Source: Odocoileus virginianus (lineage: Eukaryota; Chordata; Mammalia; Artiodactyla; Cervidae). Taken from it: 64,000 nt of DNA. The position numbers and the translations under genes are program-made. How positions within the stretch are numbered: the stretch's first letter is position 1; each line of letters begins with the position of its first letter. The stretch spans positions 10,351,501 to 10,415,500 of the forward strand of contig NC_069695.1 of assembly GCF_023699985.2 (NCBI RefSeq), given 5' to 3'. The notes beneath the pieces were generated by a model, which saw only the letters and a program-made list of their open reading frames with translations, was not told the DNA's origin and made no database searches. Below, in pieces: positions 21,569 through 33,983 of the stretch.

Positions 21569-23229
21569 TTCTTTATCAGACTTCTTGAGGCTCCCCTACA
21601 GCTTTGAGAACCCTCTTGCCTCCAGCTTATAGATCCTCTTGACTGAATGCCTCCATTCTTTCTACGCATGAAGCTGTGCACACAGTTACTCTACTCTCAG
21701 GTTATTTCACTTGTTTGGGTCCTTGTTCATGCCCATTAGTGGGAAGGGACAGGGGTGGGCATCCAGGGTGGTGGTGATATGATCTTGCTTAGGGGAATGC
21801 ATTTGTTGATTAAGGAGTTTGGATTTTAAAGTTGGACAAAGAATTGCTTAACTAAGGGTTTTCTTTAAGGTCTTAAGGTGTATAATCGTTTTACCCACCA
21901 AGTCCCAGGGCGTAGAAAATAATACTGCTGAAATTCTTGTGCAATTTTTGCTCATGAACGTGCATAAGAAGTATAAGGCCAGCACATGTGGCTCGGGGGA
22001 GAGAGCTATTTTTGAATAAGTTCTGATGTCAGCAGCTCAGGGTTTCTGCTATTGATCTGAGGGGCATGTTAGAAGCCCCAGCAGAATCTTTGCAGGGAAA
22101 CAGGGAGACTCACTGGTCAGATGCAGGGACGGTTTTTGCTGTATTTCCATTCTGGGCCTTCACTGTCAACTTCGAATACTAAACACACTCACTTTACAAT
22201 TCGTCTGCCAACTGTGTGGTGTGCTTCCTGACTCATCAGTGAGTTGCTGAAATGATTGTTATGTGGATCAAGTCACCGTGGTCTAACACAGTGTGCTTTG
22301 AACCTGAGCCTCCACAACAGCTGGGTGATTAAGGGTGCAAGAAGCTAACGTTAACGACTCCTAGCCCGTGGTGACAGTGACTCAGTTGACCTTGGACTCA
22401 GCAATTCTCTCTCTTGATTCACTGTGGACTGGATTTTCTTTCTTAATGTGGTTCACTCTAGGTCTCTCCAACTCACAATGCCTTGAGTGTATGAGGGAAG
22501 TCTGTCAAAGCTCCAAGGGATAAATCCAGACCTTCATCCCCACCCCGAGAGTTCCTGCAGAGTCTTGTGCTGGAAAGGATGAGGAGACACAATGGCAAGA
22601 CGATTGGTTCGCTGTCCCTACCCTTGTTGACCTCAGATGAGGCTTGAGAGTACATGGAGACTTACAGTGAATAAAAGGGCTGAAGTAACTTGAAACATCA
22701 AACTTGTGAATTCTGCCTTCTACATAAGAACCTATAGTTCCCTGTGAGAAATGGGACTGACCATAGCTTTATTTCTGCTCCTCCCTTCTTCATGATCCAA
22801 AATGCCCTTTCTCTCACTTTTACCTACCCTCATTCTAGCCTCAGTTCCTGGGTTAAATCACATCAGCCAACATTTGTAAAGTATCAGTGATTTGACAGGC
22901 TCCTTGCTAAGTGAACACTAGGAAATGTGAGACCTCTCTCCACTTCTTAAGGTGTCCACAGTCTTTCTGGAGAGAGAGGACACAGTAGACCAAAAAGCCT
23001 GTAACTGCAGGAAGTGTAAACCAAAGTCACGCTCAGGGTCGTTTGAATTGAGTTTGGGGATGATTGTCACATCTGGTCCAAGAAAGTGTAGTGTTGAAGC
23101 CGGATCTTGATGAATTGCTCAGATTTATAAGGTGAGATGCAGACATCTAGGTCGGTGGAAGAGAATGATCATTACCCCAACAGTGGGGCCTCAAAAAGCA
23201 CAAAACCTTAAAACTAAAGCACATAGTCA

Positions 23230-23995
23230 CAAAACCATAGCCACATGTACTTCACGCCCCTTAGGATGTTTGTAGTCGAAGACTTCACAGGTGTTGGCAA
23301 GGATGTGGAGAAATTAGAATCCTGATACACTGCAAGTGGGAATGTAAGATGGTGCAGCTGCTTTGCAAAATAGTCTGGCAGTTCTTCAAAAGTTTAGACA
23401 GTGCTATCACATGACTCAGCCATTCTGCTCTTAGATATGAAAACACATTCCAAGAGAAATGAAAACATATTCACACAGAAACTTACCCACAGACATTCAT
23501 ATTTAATGGAATGTTCACATAGAATTGTTCACAGTAGCCGAAAGGCAGAGGAAAAAAATCTAAAAATCCATCAACCAACCAATTGGTAAATAAAATATGG
23601 GTATACCCATACAGTGGAATATGGCACATAAAAAGGAACAAGATATGATACACGGTACCACAGGGATGAACCTTGAAAACATGCTCAATGAAAGAAGCCA
23701 GACATGAAAGAACACAGAGTGTGATTCCACTTATATGAAGTGTCCAGAATGGACAAATATATAGAGGGAGGTAGATTAGTGTTTGCCCAGGGCTGGAGGT
23801 TCAAGGGGGAATGGGAAGTGATTGCTGATCAGTATGTTTTTTTGGTTTTGTTTTGGTGGGGGCTGGTGGTGAAAATTTTCTGTAATTGATTGCGTGGATG
23901 GATGCACAACTCTGCAAATGCACTGAAACCCATTGAATTGTGTACTTTAAATGGGTGAATGTGTGTTCTGTGAATTATATCTCAGAAAAGCTATT
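23230..23995 (+). repeat. Old L1 3' region, sense
   Basis: GGTGTTGGCAAGGATGTGGA, CACATGACTCAGCCATTCTG, GGAATATGGCACATAAAAAG and ATGGGTGAATGTGTG follow L1 ORF2 end and 3' UTR order. Diverged and stop-filled; no target duplication seen. Confidence 0.75.
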
Positions 23996-25724
23996 ATTCA
24001 CAAAAGGCATGGTCAGGGGACAGTGCCCAGGAAAATTTAACCTATGTGATAAGTGGGTCTAGGTTTGGTGTGGACTATTCAGTTAGAGACAGGGTGACCG
24101 GACTTGGGAGGAACCTGAAAGCTGGAGTGAACTTTGGCAGAAAAGTGTGTTCTGTTAACACAGGGTACAGAGATGGTCAGTTGAGTTCAGGAAACCCTGG
24201 ATTAATCAAGTGAAACATCTGCCTTCAAGGCAGGGGTTTTCAGAGCAGCTATGTTGATATGCTTTCTGAGTCTCCAAGATGGAGATGCTTTATGCTGGGT
24301 TTGCAAATCATATTTAGACACAAAACTGTTTTCAAAGATTATCTCAAGAACTCTTTGGAAAATGCTGGCTTCAAGCAATGGAGACATTCTGGAGCTTGTT
24401 AGATAAAGAGATAATATGACACAAGGGATGTTCAGAGAGCGATGTTTCTCTGATGGGCCCTATTTCAAAATCTATTCCTTCTCTCCATGTTCTGATACCA
24501 TTTCCAAGGATGAGAACACCTTCTTGTGAGGAGCTTAGATTCTTGCAGAAATGCCTTGACTATTTAAATGGCCTCTGTATAATGAACGGCAGTAGATGGT
24601 GAAGCTGGAATTCAGACCCAGTCTGTGTGCCCCGAAGCCCTTTGTACCAGCGGAGAGGCTGTACTGCCTTCATCAGCAGGGCCTGCGACTGGCCCCGGGT
24701 AGTCTTCCCAGAACAGAGCAGGCTGTGGTCCTTGGGGCCATGAGGGCTGAGGGACAGGCCTTTTCCCTTGAGGTTTCACAAGAGTCTAAATGTCAGAGTG
24801 AGATGAGAGTCTCGGCGTGTTTTCTAGCTCTGCTAGTGGGGCCGGGCCATCTTACTCTACTGCCCAGGTCTGATCCTTTTCTTGAGGTTTTGTGTTCTTT
24901 TCTGAAAGAATGTCGGGACAGTGTGAAACAAATTCATTTGCTCATAGAGTTCACACATGTCGGTCTGGTTCTGCTATGCTGCGGGCTATAGATGGAATGG
25001 GATGTCCCTGGGGTCCTGGGAGGGTCATGCCACTCAGTACACCTGGGGTAGCCAGTGGACCACCCCTCACCCCGCACCCCATTATGGGAGCACTCCCAGA
25101 GAAGTCCTGACTGTGGAAATGTTTTGCAGAAGGGAGAGGACACTGTACATTTTCCATCGTCTGAGGTCCAAAAAAAAAAAAGCAATAGAACTGATGGCTT
25201 TATCTCCCTGATCATTAAGGTGAAATACTCTGGGATACCCAAGAACGGACTCAGGACACTTCAGGATCTCTCTTAGGCTGCAGACTTTGTGGCATTTGGA
25301 TCTTTGGGGGAATAATTTTTAAAAGGAACTGCACATAGGTGACCTAAATTCACACCTAAATTCACATCCAGTTTGAAGTAGGATTATGTCAGTTTCTTCC
25401 TTCCTTTTTGGTGTGAGGTGGTTTATTATTCTGGGTTGTATGGTTTAGAGAAGCTTGGGATGTCGAGTACTTCCTGATCGAGCCTCCTGTTTTCAGTGAG
25501 GAGAGCCAGGTTTCGTTTCTCTGTAAGTATTACTGTCTAGGAGTGTCCAGGGGTCTGTCCCTGGTGATGTGTTTCCCACCCGCTGTGTGTCCACACACAA
25601 ATCCTTTGGGCCTGAATTTCTCAGCGTCTTCACTCTTTAAGAACAGTGGCCCTGCCACAGAGAGAGACTTGGACCTGCGGGAGGTCATGAGGAACCTTTA
25701 AAAGTCGTTGAACACTATAAAAAT

Positions 25725-25870
25725 TGGAGGTGCGGCAGTCTGGATGGGAGAGGAGTTTGGGGGAGAATGAATACACGTGTATGTATGGCTGAGTCCCTCT
25801 GCTGTCCACCTGAAACTCTGACAGCATTGTTAATCGGCTATGCCCCAATGCAAAATAAAAAGTTAAAAAT
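25725..25870 (+). repeat. L1 3' end fragment, sense
   Basis: GGAGGTGCGGCAGTCTGG to CATTGTTAATCGGCTATGCC and an A-rich tail, the same 3' end family as 17313-19047. Confidence 0.8.
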
Positions 25871-26254
25871 ACGAGGGTGCTAATGTTAAAGCTGACAGAC
25901 AGCTTCCTCAGCTGCTGTTAAATACAGCGAGCGACAGTATTGCTGGGGAGGTCAGTAGTTAGGGAACAATGACTTGCTGGATTTTTACAGTAAAGTCTTA
26001 AAACCATGACTTCATTCAGCCCTGACTTTTGGGTGCAGTTTTGCTTTCCTTCCCATTCATTATGATTTCAAGTCAGGACTCGTCAGGACCAGGTTGCTTT
26101 AGGGCAAGGTATAAGAGATGTTCGAGATGACTAACACAGGAGTGACTTCCATGCTCCTCTCTGGTACTATTGCTGATTTCTAGAACTTGCCCCGAGTCGT
26201 TCCCGCTGTTGAGATTCTTCCCGGGGTGCTGTCTTCCCTGGGCTCTTCCCCTGC

Positions 26255-26757
26255 ACCTCCTCTTCCCTCATCTCCTCTCCCTGCCCTGCCGTCCCCCACG
26301 CCTGGACACACTCCTCTCCCTGCCATCCTGCCCCCCACGCCTGGACACACTCCTCTCCCTGCCCTCCCGCCCCCTGCACGCCTGGACACACTCCTCTCCC
26401 TGCCCTCCCCCACCCGCCGCCTGGACACACTCCTCTCCCTGCCCTCCCCCACCCACGCCTGGACACACTCCTCTCCCTGCCCTCCTGCCCCCCACGCCTG
26501 GTCACACTCCTCTCCCTGCCCTCCCCCCCCGCCCCGCCTGGACACACTCCTCTCCCTGCCCTCCCCCCCCCCCCCCACGTCTGGACACACTCCTCTCCCT
26601 GCCCTTCCCCACCCACGCCTGGACACACTCCTCTCCCTGCCCTCCTGCCCCCCACGCCTGGTCACACTCCTCTCCCTGCCCTCCCGCCCCCCACGCCTGG
26701 ACACACTCCTCTCCCTGCCCTCCCCCACCCACGCCTGGACACACTCCTCACCCTCCC
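26255..26757. repeat. GC-rich minisatellite, 39-bp unit, about 12 copies
   Basis: Units start at about 26301, 26340, 26381, 26420, 26458, 26497, 26537, 26580, 26618, 26657, 26696 and 26734, so spacing is 38-43 and mostly 39. The core is GGACACACTCCTCTCCCTGC followed by a C-run of variable length. A 160-bp block (26458 onward) recurs at 26618, giving a higher-order repeat. Because 39 is 13 codons, several frames on both strands stay open across it; these are not genes. Confidence 0.95.
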
Positions 26758-26998
26758 CAAGGGCTGCCCCAGCACTCAGGGCCATAGCATTATTTTGATC
26801 CTTTATAATCTCTTAGATTGTATAGTTTCTTTATATTTCTTCCTGTCCCGTTTAAAATTCTAGTTAGACTTAAATATAGGGGAAAGTTCAGTGTGCAGGG
26901 AATATGGCTAAGTATAGCATCCCTATGGTAAAAGCAATGGATAGTAAATGTATATTGTCATCTCCTTTTAAAATGGGGAATTTTGAGGAGACGAGAAC

Positions 26999-27185
26999 TG
27001 GGAACTTCCCTGGCGGTCCAGTGGCCGAGACCTCACCTTCCAATGCAGGGTGTGCGGGTTCAGTCCCTGGTCGGGGCACTAAGGGCCCACTGCCTCCTGT
27101 CAAAAAATCAAACCATAAAACAGAAGCAGCATGGTAATAGATTTAATAAAGACTCTCAAAATGGTCCACATCCAAAAAAGTTTTT
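26999..27185 (+). repeat. CHR-type SINE, sense
   Basis: GGGAACTTCCCTGGCGGTCC head, CGGGTTCAGTCCCTGGTCGG box B-like region and an A-rich end. The 3' boundary is uncertain. Confidence 0.7.
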
Positions 27186-27373
27186 TTAAAAAGAATAGGA
27201 CTGGATCATTTCCTTTGTCTAACTTCCGTGACACTGCAGAGGTCATGAATGTTACTAATAGTTAAGTCTCAAACCAAAAATCATAGAGCTGAAAGGTACT
27301 TTGCTAATAATCACTTTTTATCCTGCCTGGGGAATACAACACATTAGAAGGAGAGGGTCTGCAGTCGTCTGGC

Positions 27374-27560
27374 TGTTGTTCAGTTGCCCGGTTGTGTCCA
27401 ACTCTTTGTGACCTCATGGACTGCAGCATCCCAGGCCTTCCTGTCCCTCACCATCTCCTGGAGTTGGCCCAAGTTCATGCCCGTTGCATCGCTAATACCA
27501 TCCAGCCGTCTCATCCTCTGATGCCCTCTTCTCCTGCCCTCAATCTTTCCAGCATCAGGT
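27374..27560 (-). repeat. BovB 3' end fragment, antisense
   Basis: TTGTTCAGTTGCCCGGTTG to CCTCAATCTTTCCAGCATCA, about the last 185 bases of BovB in reverse. Confidence 0.85.
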
Positions 27561-27753
27561 AGGAATTGGCTAAGACACAGGGACGCGGGAGACCACATCC
27601 CAGCAACTCGTCCTTTGGGTGCTGCTTGACCACTCCCAGTCCAGGTGGCTGTGTGTGTCAGATGTGTTTTGTTTCTAACAGTTTCCACTGTCGGAATCTT
27701 GCCATCACACCGCACTCTGCTCCTCTCTGATTGCCTTCACCCGGGGGGTCTGA

Positions 27754-27945
27754 GGGCTTCCCTGGTGGCTCAGATGGTGGAATCTGCCTGCAATGTGGGG
27801 GACCTGGGTTCGATCCCTGAGTTTGGAAGATACCCTGGAGAAGGGAACAGCGACCCACTCCAGTATCCTTGCCTGGAGAATCCCATGGACAGAGGAGCCT
27901 GGCGGGCTACATACAGAACGTGGGGTTGCAAAGAGTCGGACGGGG
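27754..27945 (+). repeat. Bov-tA SINE, sense
   Basis: GGGCTTCCCTGGTGGCTCAG head through GCAAAGAGTCGGACGGGG; the expected PolIII box B-like GGTTCGATCCC is well kept. The 3' end is slightly rearranged (ACATACAGAACG). Confidence 0.9.
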
Positions 27946-28339
27946 AGTCTGACCTCTGCCTGTGTGACTGTCCAGGATAGCCAGCATTTTCTTACCCGTG
28001 GCGGCCCCTACGCAGCTCTGGCTGAGCATCCTGGTTCCAATGGCCCTTCCTTCTGAGCGTGGCCTTCAGCCCCTCTCCCGCTGTGGGTCACCCTGGACAC
28101 CTTTGGTCTTTTGTCCAATATCTGTGGTCTCTGAACATGATCTGCCAGGTGAGCAGTCTTCCTCACATGAAATTCCTGTTACAGAGCCTACAATCGCACC
28201 AAGTTGGCAGGCATTTCATGTAGCAGATTTTACTAAGTTTGCAAGCTGTTAAATTCCTATTTCTCCCCCCCACCTCCATCCACAGATGCACAAGAATTAT
28301 TTTATTACCACTGTAATGAGATTTAATTGTCTGGCAGTA

Positions 28340-28485
28340 AGCTACGCCTATTGAAAGTGCTGTCACACACCTTAAATTACACGTACAATTATATCGATTT
28401 TGATATATGCGTACATCCACGAAACCATCACCATGATCCAGATAATGAACATTTCCTTAACTTCCCGAAGTCTCCTTGGAAAAGG
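28340..28485 (-). repeat. Possible old L1 fragment, antisense
   Basis: CACACCTTAAATTACACGTAC and ACCATCACCATGATCCAGAT resemble antisense old L1 3' sequence. Weak call by eye. Confidence 0.4.
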
Positions 28486-29554
28486 AAAACTTTTTCTCTC
28501 CCTGCACCACTGGAGATTAGGAGTCACTAATCTACTATCTGTCACTATAAACAGGAACTTCCTTTAAAATATGTTGCCCTCATTCTGTACTTGCACAATT
28601 GATTTTTTATGTGCTGAGCAGGATTCATAGTTACCTGTATTAAATTTGACCTTTCATGCCCATGCTCCATTATTCCAGGATATCTCTTTGACTCCTGATT
28701 TTTGCATCTGATATATTAAGTCTCCCTGGCTTGGCACATGTGCGAATTTAACAGATCTTTTGTTTCTGTCCTTATCTGTTGATGAGGAGGTATTAATCTG
28801 ACTGGATTCCTGTAACTTGCTGGGAGCAGTCCTTTTACTAAGAACTGATCATTTAAATGAGTAAACCTAAAAATTAAGTCAAGTCCTTACCTGTATTTTA
28901 AATCAGGTTAAAAGCTGTGCCCACTGGATTGGTCAGATGTGATTTTCTGGGGCCGGGGGGCTCATGTCTGAGGAGGTGGGCAAAGGAGACCCTAGTGAGC
29001 ACCCCGAGCCTCACCGCTTCCTCCCCTGTTTCACCTGGTCACGTTCTTTCATCTGAGGCGCCGCCTCCATTTGCTCAGCTGAAGTAGGAGGACGCATGTG
29101 TGTCCTTCCATCCTTGGGTTATTGTAAGAAGTAGCCGGTGCTCCTCACACGTGAGCCTGAGTCATGACCGAGCACCAGGCGGAGCCCAGCGGACGCCCCT
29201 GTGCCCACCCCCCGGGTCCTGCTTGTGACACAGCCTGGTCACGCTCGTCCCCGCACACCAGCTGCTTTCGGAACTCACAGTGGTGCTGACATGTGAATAA
29301 GATTTAGTTTTACAGGTTGTCTGAAATAATTTTCAGTTGAAGAAGCTAATAAAATGTGAAGCCTAGCAGGATGAAATGGCATTTCTATTTACACCGTGAT
29401 AATGTCTTTCACGCCATGTTAGCCACTCTTTCTTTTTTAGCTGCATAGTTTCATGTTTATATCCCCAAAGACAAGAGTGTCTATGAATGTCACCTGCTAA
29501 TGTGTACAAGTTTAGTAGGAAAGGAAGATGCCAGGAAGCGAGGTGGTTCAGCTT

Positions 29555-29775
29555 CCAGGGACAGGACCGTCTGGGTTCTCAGAACATAGGAGCTGTGGGA
29601 CCTTGGCAAATCACTTAATCTCACTTAGCACCAGTGCTTGTGTCTTTAAAACAGGGATACATATTGTGTCAAAATTATCAGGTTGCTAGAATTAAATGAA
29701 TTGATAAATGAAGAGTACTTAGAATGATTTCTGGAACAGAGTGAGTGCTCAATAAGTGTTTGATCCAGTGATGGT
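29555..29775 (+). repeat. MIR-like ancient SINE
   Basis: GTGGGACCTTGGCAAATCAC, AATGAATTGATAAATG and GTGAGTGCTCAATAAGTGTT are MIR landmarks in sense order. Confidence 0.7.
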
Positions 29776-30227
29776 GGTAGTGATAGCCTGGTGATAATAC
29801 TGATGAGTTGATGGTAAGTAATCTCATAATCATTTCATAGCATCCAAAGGAAGGAAGTGCTGGAAGGAGGCATCAGTACTGAGCAGAATTTCCTTTATAT
29901 GTCACCCCCAGAGGACAGGTGTTCCTTCATGGCCAAGGGAATAGTAGAAGGCTGGCCATTTTGTGAGATTAATAATGTTCTTTTGGCTTTTTTTTATAGG
30001 CGTATGTGTGAAATTAGAATTACAGAAGTTTAATAGATGGTTGCCAATCTGTCTAGAGGAAATACAGCATCAATTGCACGATGTCTAAAGCTGTCTTGTC
30101 ATATGCAGGAAGCCAACAGCTTTGAGATTTGAACTTAGAGTGAAGTTAAACTGTAACTGACTCAGCCACCCCTAGATTAGTGTTAGAATGTGGACGCCAC
30201 TGCCCTCGGTGATGGCGTCTATAAGCT

Positions 30228-30446
30228 TGTGTGTATGTGTGCTGAGTCCCTTGAGTTGTGTCCAACTCTTTGTGACCCCATGGGCTATACTCCGCCAGGC
30301 TCCTCTGTCCATGGGATTCTCCAGGCAAGAATACTGTAGTGGGTTGTTATTTCCTCCTCCAGGGGATCTTCCCAAGCCAGGGATCAAACCTGGGTCTCCT
30401 GCATTGCAAGTGGGTTCTTTACCCCTGAGCCACCTGGGAAGCCCCA
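30228..30446 (-). repeat. Bov-tA SINE, antisense
   Basis: CTTGAGTTGTGTCCAACTCT to GAGCCACCTGGGAAGCCCC. TCTATAAGCT (30218-30227) and TCTGTAAGCT (30447-30456) flank it. Confidence 0.9.
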
Positions 30447-31139
30447 TCTGTAAGCTGAAGCAGAAGGAAAGTAATACATGACACTGCAGGAATGGAGCGA
30501 TTATTTGATTGTTTTTATAGGCATTTGCTTGAGAGACAGCCTGCCCACCATCACTAACTAAGTGCATGCTGAAGGCTGGAAAGCAGCTTTTCACAAGAGT
30601 GTGGAAGTGAGACCTGGTCTCTCCTGGTCCCTGCAGTGGTGCTTCGGATGTTACATTAACAGGCTTCAGACAGCTGGGCGCGTTGAGTTTTGGAAGATTC
30701 ACTGGAGTGTGGGAACAAAATTTTAGAACTTTCTTTTTTTCACAGTCTTCTAAGATGTAAAATTCTGTTGGTGCATCTCTTATAATGTGCACAGTGTATT
30801 AATACAGTAGCTTAGAATTTAATTTATAAATTCGTATTTCTGGGGGAGCTGGTTCAGTTTTACTTATACATAGGGAGAAAGAAAGAAAAAACCGGTTTTA
30901 GTGCCCAGGGCAGTGTCTAAAGCCATAGATGCAGTGGTCTTTGTGGACTAGTTCATGGTCCACAGAGGACATCTGTCCCCCGGCCTCCTGCTGGGATTCT
31001 TCTCCGTGTGCTCCAGTGGGGAGAAGGTGAGAGAAGTGGCTGGCTCAGTGCAAGCCTTGCCTGTCATGGCACATGGAGCATGGTTGCTATTCCTGTCAGT
31101 GTCTCCTTTGTAGACTGGGTTAAAGAGCCCTGCTCTCTT

Positions 31140-31568
31140 GAAAATGTATATATGGCCATTTGTAAAACTAGATAGCCAGTGGAAATTTGCTGTATGATGC
31201 AGGGAGCTCAGATGTGGTGCTCTTTGACAACCTGTGCTGTGCTTATTTGTGTCTGCCTCTTCGCGACCCCGTACAAGGCTCCTCTGTCCATGGGGATTCT
31301 CAGGCAAGAATACTGGAGTGGGTTGCCATGCCCTCCTCCAGGGGATCTTCCCAGCCCAGGGATCGAACCCAGGTCTCCCGCACTGCAGGTGAATTCTTTA
31401 CCATCTGAGCCACCAGGGAAGCCGCTGTGACAACCTTGAGGGCTGAGATGGGCTGGGAGAGGACATACCTATACCTGTGACCGATTCGTGTTGATGTATG
31501 GCAGGAACCAACACAATATTGTAAAGCAATGGTCTTCCAATTAAAAATAAGTAAATATAAATTTTTAA
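31140..31568 (+). mobile_element. Ruminant L1 3' end, sense, with long target duplication and nested SINE
   Basis: GCAGGGAGCTCAGATGTGGT at the 5' side and CAACACAATATTGTAAAGCA plus an A-rich tail at the 3' side are L1 3' UTR. AAAGAGCCCTGCTCTCTT at 31122-31139 and AAAGAGCACTGCTCTCTT near 31569-31586 are the target duplication. A Bov-tA sits inside. Confidence 0.85.
31234..31427 (-). repeat. Bov-tA SINE, antisense, nested in L1
   Basis: ATTTGTGTCTGCCTCTTCGC to GAGCCACCAGGGAAGCCG. TGACAACCT at 31225-31233 and 31428-31436 is its target duplication, lying in L1 sequence. Confidence 0.9.
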
Positions 31569-32162
31569 AAAGAGCACTGCTCTCTTAGTAGCTCTCTGAT
31601 TACATTAGGACACAGGTTCCAGTGTAATGACGGACAGTGTTTTGTCCTGAAAGAGAAGAAAATCTTGGGGAGGTCCTTTATAATGGAGATCAGTTGTTAG
31701 AATTGAATCCTAGCACCATCCTTGCCCATGGACGGAATAAGCAGAGGCTCCCCCAAGGGCTTCATTTCAAAGTCACAGGGGAAATCTACCCACCCCTCAC
31801 TCCAACACACACACACCTGCTTTATTGAATCAGAGTTTCATGGGTGAAACCAAATTATCTTTTAACTTTACAACTGATTCAGAAACTATCATCTTTGGAT
31901 ACCTGTTTGGGGAACTTTTAGAATAGATGAGTCTGTCTGATCTTGGGGATCCAGAACTGGTGCCCACAAAAAGAATCCATGTCACGGGTGTTAAGAGCCT
32001 CCTCAGTCTTTAAGCTCTGCTTGGTTGCTTTTAGTATCTCAGTAGGAATTAGAGATCTGAGAGTAAACTTTGATCAAGGAAAGAAGTTACGGAATTTGAA
32101 AGCCTGTTAGAACTGGGGAGAAAATTCTCTGGATCCTCCAAATTTAGCAGATGCCTAGCTTT

Positions 32163-32317
32163 CTGCAGTGACTCTCAACCCTGCCTACACAGGAGAATTA
32201 CCTGGAAGGTTCTAAGCCACCTGTGGCCAGACCTCACCCGCAGAGGTGCTCAGGTTGATATAAACACTCCCAGATGCTATCTTAGTGAAGCTGGGTTAAG
32301 AACTTTGTTGAAACCAC
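32163..32317. mobile_element. MER5-type hAT element fragment
   Basis: GCAGTGACTCTCAACCCTGC, GGAGAATTACCTGGAAGGTT and TGGCCAGACCTCACCC follow MER5A order. The 3' end is lost. Confidence 0.6.
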
Positions 32318-33983
32318 CTGTGTAATGTAGGTGCTCCACCTGGTCTTTGTCACCAGCAGAGTTTTAGGGCCTGAGGGGACTCTTTTGTGCATGGGGAACG
32401 TTGTAGAAAGTGCGCAGGCCAGGAAGCATGTCCGAGAGAAAGCCCTGTGTTAGTGTCCTGTAGAAACAGTGGGCAGATTTAAAAGCCAATGTGTTTTGAG
32501 TCCACCTGGCTCCTGCCCGCCTCATAGATCAATGATTTTGGAGGCCAGAGAAGGGGCACGTACAGCCAAAAAATGTTGGAAATTAATTCAGTCCTCTGTA
32601 TTCCCAGAACTAGAGAACAAAATGCCTCATGATTGATGACCTGCTTTAGAAAGATATCCCTTTTGGTTGAAAAGGGAGTTAACCTTCTTCTGAAGAGCAA
32701 GTACCAAGAGTACTTAGAAGTATGGGATGTTTTTTTAGAAAATGCCTTGGACCTAGTAGCAGAGCGATAAAGAGCCAGGGGGACATCCTGGTATCCAGCA
32801 CCTTCTAATTAGTTATCCTTAGAGGCTAACAGTACTTTTCCCCAACCCTGTGCTTACGGAGAGGTTACTGGGGACATATTAATAAATGCAGGTGTGTGAA
32901 CTATGTAGTGTCTAGCTGCATTTAGCTTAAATGTGTAGCACCAGCCTTCAGTTAAGATATCGGGGATCAATAAATGCTCACTCCAGTTGATTCTGCTTCC
33001 CCACTGGGTCGTTGGGCCCTAGAGTTTTATTCCATTTGTCATTGCACATATTGATCCATCATAATTGCCTGATGTGTAGGAACTCTAGCTCAGCAACCCA
33101 AGGCAGAGATTTTTCTTCCCAGTTGTATGAGGTTGTCATTTCTACAATGCTGTTCACTTACTTGCTTGTATTTGTAGATCCTCTTATTTTATTTTGCAGA
33201 GTATATGTTCATGAAATGCACAGAACTTTTAAGAGTTACGCACTTGGAGTTGGAAAGCTTTTGAGGTCATATTATCTAGGACAAGGGTTCCTTTTCAGCA
33301 TCGTCAGTATTGTGGTACTTAGACTTTCTGGAAAGTTCTAGACCCCCTCATTCTACTGTTTGAAACTTAGAGGTGAGCAGATATGTTACTCTCACTTACT
33401 CCCATCCTGGACAGTTCCTGCCTCTTTTCTGGGGTAGTCAGCAGAGCAGATTGGTCTGGGAATGCACCTTTAGTCTTTTCCTCACTAAGCAAGACTCTTT
33501 CTGGTCTGGCTAGCATTCCTCATGTGACAATTCAGAATCCTGTTTGATTTCCTTTGAATACATTCCAGTCTTTCAGTGTACCTCATGAAATGTGGCATCT
33601 GTAATTAAACTAAGAGTGCATATCTTGACTGACTGGAGAAGAAGTTGGCAGTCATCTCCTACTATCCTGGGACATAAATACTTAGGTGCTGCATTAATGG
33701 AAGTCTACTAGTAGTTTCTTGCTGTGATGATTGATAATGAGTCAACCGAAATCGTCCAGTGCTTCCCATCCACACCGTGGTGCTGGATGATGATTACAGT
33801 TTGGTACCAACCATTGTGAGGTCTGCTGGGGACCTGCCGTGGTTGTAGACCCTGTCCAGATCACATTGCTAAGCGGCAGTGTCCATTTAAGCATAGAGGT
33901 TACCAGAAGCCTCTCCCTGTTCCCCTCACTTCACAGCCTGAGTTCTCTTTGTGAATTAACAGTGAAACCAATGTTCGCTTTCC

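Noticed and set aside
26255..26757. Regularly spaced repeats resembling a CRISPR array
   Set aside because: The genome is mammalian, the units are contiguous with no unique spacers, and the unit is a GC-rich minisatellite.
26167..26798. Several overlapping 160-205 residue open frames on both strands
   Set aside because: They come from the 39-bp (13-codon) minisatellite, are low-complexity, overlap in all frames and have no splice or family support.
27754..27800. tRNA gene suggested by box A/B-like sequence
   Set aside because: It is the tRNA-derived head of a Bov-tA SINE; no full cloverleaf, and many similar heads occur in the window.
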